Assembly (NCBI GenBank): GCA_902766475.1
Contig: CACXDQ010000026.1
Span: forward strand, 1-8,878
Direction: 5' to 3'
DNA from: an uncultured Eubacteriales bacterium
Lineage (GTDB): Bacteria; Bacillota; Clostridia; Christensenellales; Borkfalkiaceae
DNA length: 8,878 nucleotides
Under the pieces are notes generated by a model, which was not told where the DNA came from, made no database searches, and saw nothing but the letters and a program-made list of their open reading frames with translations. This document shows positions 6,107 through 8,878 of the stretch, one piece after another. Numbering within the stretch: position 1 is the stretch's first letter; each line of letters opens with the position of its first letter. The position numbers were made by a program, and so were the translations under genes.

Positions 6107-6643
6107 TTATTTTACCAAAGCTTTGGGCCCGAAGATAGCGGATATGAGCTGGAACACGCCGTAGATTATCATTATTATACCGAAGATAAGCGAAGCGACG
6201 TTTCTGAAACTGTCTATCGTGAGGAAACATATGCCGAGCGTGAGCGTTACGGCGCCGATTATAAGCGAGATGAGGAACTGCGCAAAGCCCAACCTCTTCT
6301 GTATTATACCGACTACTGCGTCCGCAATGAACACGGCGCCCAAAATGGTAACGAGCCAAGGAACGAGGTTAATAATTGCGTTTATAACCGAAGCGTTTCC
6401 ATAAAGGAAGATACCTATCGCTATCAAAATACCGCCCGTCATACCGGCGGAAGATGCTATCGGAAGCATCGCAATAATAAGGATGACGATGTTTATCGCA
6501 CCAGAAACGATGAACGCAACGCCGATTATCTGGCTGATAAGCGTTTCGCCGTTGCCGAGCGAGAAACAGAACGCAATGCCGATGATGATGAGCATTATAG
6601 CCGAAACCATCAGCTCGAAATTCAATTTTTTAAGTTTACCCAT
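6107..6643 (-). CDS. DUF308/HdeD-like six-helix membrane protein
   Basis: A 178-residue integral membrane protein built of hydrophobic segments at about 10-29, 35-60, 66-81, 87-114, 119-142 and 147-171, with a short basic N-terminus (MGKLKKLNF). The repeating pattern of G-I-x-hydrophobic segments with internal similarity (LIIIGIAFCF, GILIAIGIFL, GAVTLTLGICFL) is that of the DUF308 family, which includes the E. coli acid-resistance protein HdeD. The molecular function is unknown and acid resistance should not be assumed here. AAAGGAG seven bases before ATG fixes the start. It has its own consensus promoter at 6684-6712 and is a single-gene unit. Confidence 0.8.
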   Translation of the reverse strand: MGKLKKLNFELMVSAIMLIIIGIAFCFSLGNGETLISQIIGVAFIVSGAINIVILIIAMLPIASSAGMTGGILIAIGIFLYGNASVINAIINLVPWLVTILGAVFIADAVVGIIQKRLGFAQFLISLIIGAVTLTLGICFLTIDSFRNVASLIFGIIMIIYGVFQLISAIFGPKALVK

Positions 6644-6683
6644 AATTTAACTCCTTTTGTAAATTTGCCTTTCAGCATAGAAC

Positions 6684-6712
6684 ATTATATATCAATAAAC
6701 AATATTTGTCAA
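6684..6712 (-). promoter_or_regulatory. Promoter of the DUF308 gene
   Basis: On the minus strand, TTGACA (6712-6707), 17 bases, TATAAT (6689-6684): a perfect sigma-A consensus. It begins just after the uraA terminator hairpin, so this gene is insulated from uraA transcription. Confidence 0.85.
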
Positions 6713-6714
6713 GC

Positions 6715-6749
6715 AAAAAAGCCGCAAACGTAACCGCTTGCGGCTTTTT
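6715..6749 (-). terminator. Bidirectional terminator of uraA
   Basis: On the minus strand AAAAAGCCGCAAGCG (6749-6735), loop GTTA, CGTTTGCGGCTTTTT (6730-6716), one G-U pair, then T6 ending at 6715. It lies 19 bases after the uraA stop. On the plus strand the hairpin is also followed by T5. Confidence 0.9.
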
Positions 6750-6768
6750 GATTACCGATTTATTTAAA

Positions 6769-8124
6769 TCAGTCTTTATTCTCTTTGTTTTCCTTCTTCT
6801 TGCCGATGGAGCAAAGTACGTTTACGAGAATGCCGAGGATGAGCGCACACGCTACTTCGGTTATGGTAACTCTACCGAAGTTCAAGGTCATTCCGCCAAC
6901 GCCGGCGATAAGGATAACGGATACGACGAAGAGGTTTCTGTTGTCCTCGAGGTCGACTTTCTGTATCATTTTAAGACCGCTTACAGCTATAAAGCCGTAG
7001 AGAGCTATACAAACGCCGCCCATTACGCAGTTCGGGATAGTTGCGAGCAACGTTACGAACGGAGCTATGAAGGAAGCTACGATAGCAAGGACAGCCGTGC
7101 AAAGGATAGTTACTACCGATGCGTTGCCGCTTATTGCGACGCAGCCGACCGATTCGCCGTAAGTGGTGTTCGGGCAACCGCCGAAGAATGCGCCTGCGAT
7201 AGAGCCTACGCCGTCGCCGAGAAGAGTCTTGTCAAGACCGGGGTCTTTAAGAAGGTCTTTCTCGATGATGGAAGAAAGGTTCTTGTGGTCCGCAATGTGT
7301 TCTGCGAATACTACGAATGCGACGGGAACGTATGCGACGATGACGGTCAAGAGATAAGTTCCGAAGTTGCCGCCGTCAGCGTAAACGTAATCGCCCGAGA
7401 AAGCTTTTATAAACGTGAAGTCAGGCACCCACTGCATGTTTGCGAATTTGCCGAAGTCGATAACTTTAAGAGCGTCGACGCTTGCGGCATAGCCGATACC
7501 GGTGAAGATAGCCGCTACTATGTAACCTGCGCAAATACCGATTATGAACGGGATCATTTTAAGCATTTTCTTGCCGTAAACGGAGCAAGCGATAGTTACG
7601 CCGAGGGTAACCAAGCCGCAGACGATAGCGACGTAAGGCGAAGTCTGAACGCCTGCAATGCCGCCGCTCGAAAGGTCGCCGATAGCGTTGCCCGAAAGCG
7701 AAAGACCGATTATTGCGACCGTGGGGCCGATAACGACAGCCGGCATCAATTTATCTAACCAACCCGTGCCGACGAACTTGACGAGAAGCGCTAAGATAAC
7801 GTACACAAGACCTGCCGCAACGGCACCTATTATAAGACCTAAGTAACCTGCCGAAGCGGAAACTGCGCCGGCAAAGGCTGCGCCCATAGAGCCAAGGAAA
7901 GCGAACGAGCTTCCGAGGAACACGGGGCTTCTGAACTTAGTGAACAAGAGGTAAACGATAGTACCTACGCCTGCGCCGAAAAGCGCTGCGGACTGCGACA
8001 TTCCGTTTCCGATGATCGTGGGAACGGCTATCGTCGCCGCAAGGATCGCCAAGAGCTGTTGAAGGGCAAACACAAAGGTTTGACCGATCGACGGTTTGTC
8101 AGCTACGTTGTAAGTGAGTTTCAT
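6769..8124 (-). CDS. uraA: Uracil permease, NCS2 nucleobase transporter
   Basis: A 451-residue inner-membrane H+ symporter of the NCS2 (nucleobase-ascorbate transporter) family, with the expected multiple hydrophobic segments. FVFALQQLLAILAATIAVP (18-35, TM1 region) and SPVFLGSSFAFLGSM (66-80, TM3 region) are family hallmarks. The substrate-binding glutamates of UraA are matched by E275 in FAEHIADH and E324 in CPNTTYGESVG; PNTTYGE favours uracil over xanthine/urate members, which carry different residues there. The charged C-terminus (KKKENKENKD) is cytosolic. AAAGGAG six bases before ATG supports the start. The leader contains a PyrR-type attenuator, which supports the uracil assignment independently. 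The long plus-strand open frame opposite this gene is a codon-bias shadow. Confidence 0.92.
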   Translation of the reverse strand: MKLTYNVADKPSIGQTFVFALQQLLAILAATIAVPTIIGNGMSQSAALFGAGVGTIVYLLFTKFRSPVFLGSSFAFLGSMGAAFAGAVSASAGYLGLIIGAVAAGLVYVILALLVKFVGTGWLDKLMPAVVIGPTVAIIGLSLSGNAIGDLSSGGIAGVQTSPYVAIVCGLVTLGVTIACSVYGKKMLKMIPFIIGICAGYIVAAIFTGIGYAASVDALKVIDFGKFANMQWVPDFTFIKAFSGDYVYADGGNFGTYLLTVIVAYVPVAFVVFAEHIADHKNLSSIIEKDLLKDPGLDKTLLGDGVGSIAGAFFGGCPNTTYGESVGCVAISGNASVVTILCTAVLAIVASFIAPFVTLLATIPNCVMGGVCIALYGFIAVSGLKMIQKVDLEDNRNLFVVSVILIAGVGGMTLNFGRVTITEVACALILGILVNVLCSIGKKKENKENKD

Positions 8125-8161
8125 ACAAATCTCCTTTGTTATTTATTTGCGGTAAACCGCT

Positions 8162-8193
8162 AAAAAAAACCTCGTCGCATAAAAGCGACAAGG
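8162..8193 (-). terminator. Leader terminator of uraA
   Basis: On the minus strand CCTTGTCGC (8193-8185), loop TTTTAT, GCGACGAGG (8178-8170) with one G-U pair, then T8 (8169-8162). It lies inside the 5' leader, between promoter and ribosome-binding site, so it is regulatory and not an end-of-gene terminator. Confidence 0.9.
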
Positions 8194-8258
8194 CATAATA
8201 AGACCAAGAAAAATTGAAATTTCATCTTGTCGATATCTCTGTATCGCTTTTAAAGACC
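8162..8258 (-). promoter_or_regulatory. PyrR-type transcription attenuator in the uraA leader
   Basis: A hairpin forms almost at the predicted 5' end: lower stem GTCTT (8257-8253) with AAGAT (8228-8224), a purine-rich internal loop (UAAAAG opposite AC), upper stem CGATA/TATCG, and hexaloop CAGAGA (8241-8236). That loop fits the CNGNGA hexaloop of PyrR-binding RNA. The 3' arm CGACAAG (8232-8226) can instead pair with CTTGTCG (8192-8186) in the terminator 5' arm, making an antiterminator. Known PyrR logic: with UMP, PyrR holds the first hairpin and the terminator forms; without UMP, the antiterminator forms and uraA is read. The PyrR gene itself is not in the window. Confidence 0.75.
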
Positions 8259-8264
8259 TTAATC

Positions 8265-8293
8265 ATATTAGCATATATTTAAAAACTTGTCAA
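8265..8293 (-). promoter_or_regulatory. uraA promoter
   Basis: On the minus strand TTGACA (8293-8288), 17 bases, TAATAT (8270-8265), with TG one base before the -10. A/T tracts upstream (about 8300-8329) could act as an UP element, though part of them is also the T run of the preceding terminator. Confidence 0.8.
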
Positions 8294-8322
8294 ACGATTT
8301 TAAGAAGTTTTTTATTTTTTTT

Positions 8323-8356
8323 AAAAAAAGGTATTATCCCGAAAAGAGATAATACC
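8323..8356 (-). terminator. Terminator of the DUF378 gene
   Basis: On the minus strand GGTATTATC (8356-8348), 9-base loop, GATAATACC (8338-8330), then T7 (8329-8323). A second small hairpin, TTGCGCA-N5-TGCGCAA at 8361-8379, lies between it and the stop codon. Confidence 0.85.
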
Positions 8357-8392
8357 AAGGTTGCGCATACATTGCGCAAAATTTCTATTGCC

Positions 8393-8605
8393 TTACTGAG
8401 CGACCTTTACGAACGGCTTATACACAAGCCAGAAGAATATCATCCAGATACCCGCCACGCCTACTAAGGAATAGACTATTCTGGTCAGAACGCTTCCCGC
8501 TCCGAACAGAAATGCAACGAGATCGAAGGAAAACAAACCTACCAAAAGCCAGTTAAGAGCGCCGATAATGGCGATCGTATAAGCGACGATGTTAGCTATT
8601 TTCAT
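8393..8605 (-). CDS. DUF378 small membrane protein (YuzA-like)
   Basis: A 70-residue protein with two predicted membrane helices (about 5-25 and 42-62) and a short basic tail (YKPFVKVAQ). IIGALNWLLVGLFSFDLVA (13-31) is the conserved core of DUF378 proteins, which are common in Bacillota and have no known function. The ATG at 8605 is chosen because AGGAGGTG lies directly upstream; the open frame extends further left only through the promoter-like A/T-rich leader and would add a non-family stretch. A terminator follows 37 bases after the stop, so it is a single-gene unit. Confidence 0.85.
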   Translation of the reverse strand: MKIANIVAYTIAIIGALNWLLVGLFSFDLVAFLFGAGSVLTRIVYSLVGVAGIWMIFFWLVYKPFVKVAQ

Positions 8606-8654
8606 ACCGCACCTCCTGTCTTTATTATGCCCACGTTTCAAAGATATATACATT

Positions 8655-8686
8655 ATTATATAATACGAAAAGGGCGGTATTTTCAA
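8655..8686 (-). promoter_or_regulatory. Candidate promoter of the DUF378 gene
   Basis: On the minus strand TTGAAA (8686-8681) and TATAAT (8660-8655), but their spacing is 20 bases. Shifted -10 choices (TTATAT) give 17 bases with a poorer hexamer. The region is A/T rich and in the right place, but the exact elements are uncertain. Confidence 0.4.
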
Positions 8687-8779
8687 TTTTTGCGCCGAAA
8701 ACACAAATATATTCCGCAAAGCCGAACACGCCGTTTAAAAAAAGCGTAAAATTATAGTCTATATATTGAAAAGGGTGGA

Positions 8780-8878
8780 GACTGCCGTTTCCCTTCGGGA
8801 GCCTCGGCAGGCTGCCGCCTTTCAGGTGTGATGACTGCCGTTTCCCTTCGGGACCCTCGGCAGGCTGCCGCCTTTCGG
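8780..8878. repeat. G+C-rich tandem repeat, 53-bp period, running off the window
   Basis: Unit 1 is 8780-8832 and unit 2 is 8833-8878 (46 bases before the window ends). They begin GACTGCCGTTTCCC and match at all but one of the first 44 bases (G to C at 8801/8854). Each unit can fold as CTGCCG paired with CGGCAG, enclosing an inner TCCC-TTC-GGGA hairpin; CGGCAG can alternatively pair with the following CTGCCG. Unit 1 is about 64% G+C, far above the A/T-rich sequence just before it. 53 is not a multiple of three, so it is not a simple protein repeat. The copy number beyond the edge is unknown. Confidence 0.75.

Noticed and set aside
6706..7758. Long plus-strand open frame (350 codons) opposite uraA
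   Set aside because: It lies antisense to a clear NCS2 transporter, has a tyrosine/aspartate/alanine-rich composition typical of reverse-complement shadows, no ribosome-binding site and no known domain.
8606..8719. Extended N-terminus of the DUF378 protein
   Set aside because: AGGAGGTG just before 8605 gives a normal 70-residue DUF378 protein; the extension is A/T-rich leader.
8780..8878. CRISPR array
   Set aside because: The whole 53-base unit is conserved, with no variable spacers between short repeats.

Overview
The window looks like chromosomal DNA from an anaerobic member of the Clostridia (Bacillota). The best marker is the linked scfA-scfB pair (SCIFF peptide and its radical-SAM maturase), which is close to a signature of that class. 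Strong AGGAGG-type ribosome-binding sites, sigma-A promoters with 17-bp spacers, a PyrR-type attenuator and a TTG start fit the same group. Placement below class is not possible from this sequence alone.

Left part (1-864): the last codons of a plus-strand gene, probably a short-chain dehydrogenase; a perfect 22-bp hairpin; then an A+T-rich island. The island holds a small minus-strand gene that resembles an immunity protein, and just upstream of it a start-less reading frame that may be the tail of a lost toxin. A 19-bp hairpin closes the island beside metK.

Middle part (865-6106): metK (S-adenosylmethionine synthase, minus) diverges from a PflX-like radical-SAM gene (plus). Their two good promoters overlap at the -35 hexamer and are bracketed by a repeated near-palindrome. 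Next comes an operon with its own strong promoter: scfA, an intrinsic terminator or attenuator, scfB, and a PLP-dependent Orn/Lys/Arg-type decarboxylase whose start overlaps the end of scfB. So a SAM producer sits next to two radical-SAM (SAM-using) enzymes. The ScfA peptide is unusual: it carries Gly where the family has the Thr that accepts the thioether bond, and it has a seventh cysteine.

Right part (6107-8878): three minus-strand membrane-protein genes, each with its own promoter and terminator: a DUF308/HdeD-like protein, a uracil permease (uraA), and a small DUF378 protein. The uraA leader has a PyrR-type binding hairpin, antiterminator pairing and an intrinsic terminator, so the permease is probably repressed when UMP is plentiful. 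The window ends in a G+C-rich, hairpin-forming tandem repeat with a 53-bp period that runs off the edge.

Most of the window is ordinary housekeeping sequence. The parts most worth a second look are the altered ScfA core and its coupled decarboxylase, the shared metK/pflX-like promoter region, the terminal tandem repeat, and the toxin/immunity remnant.
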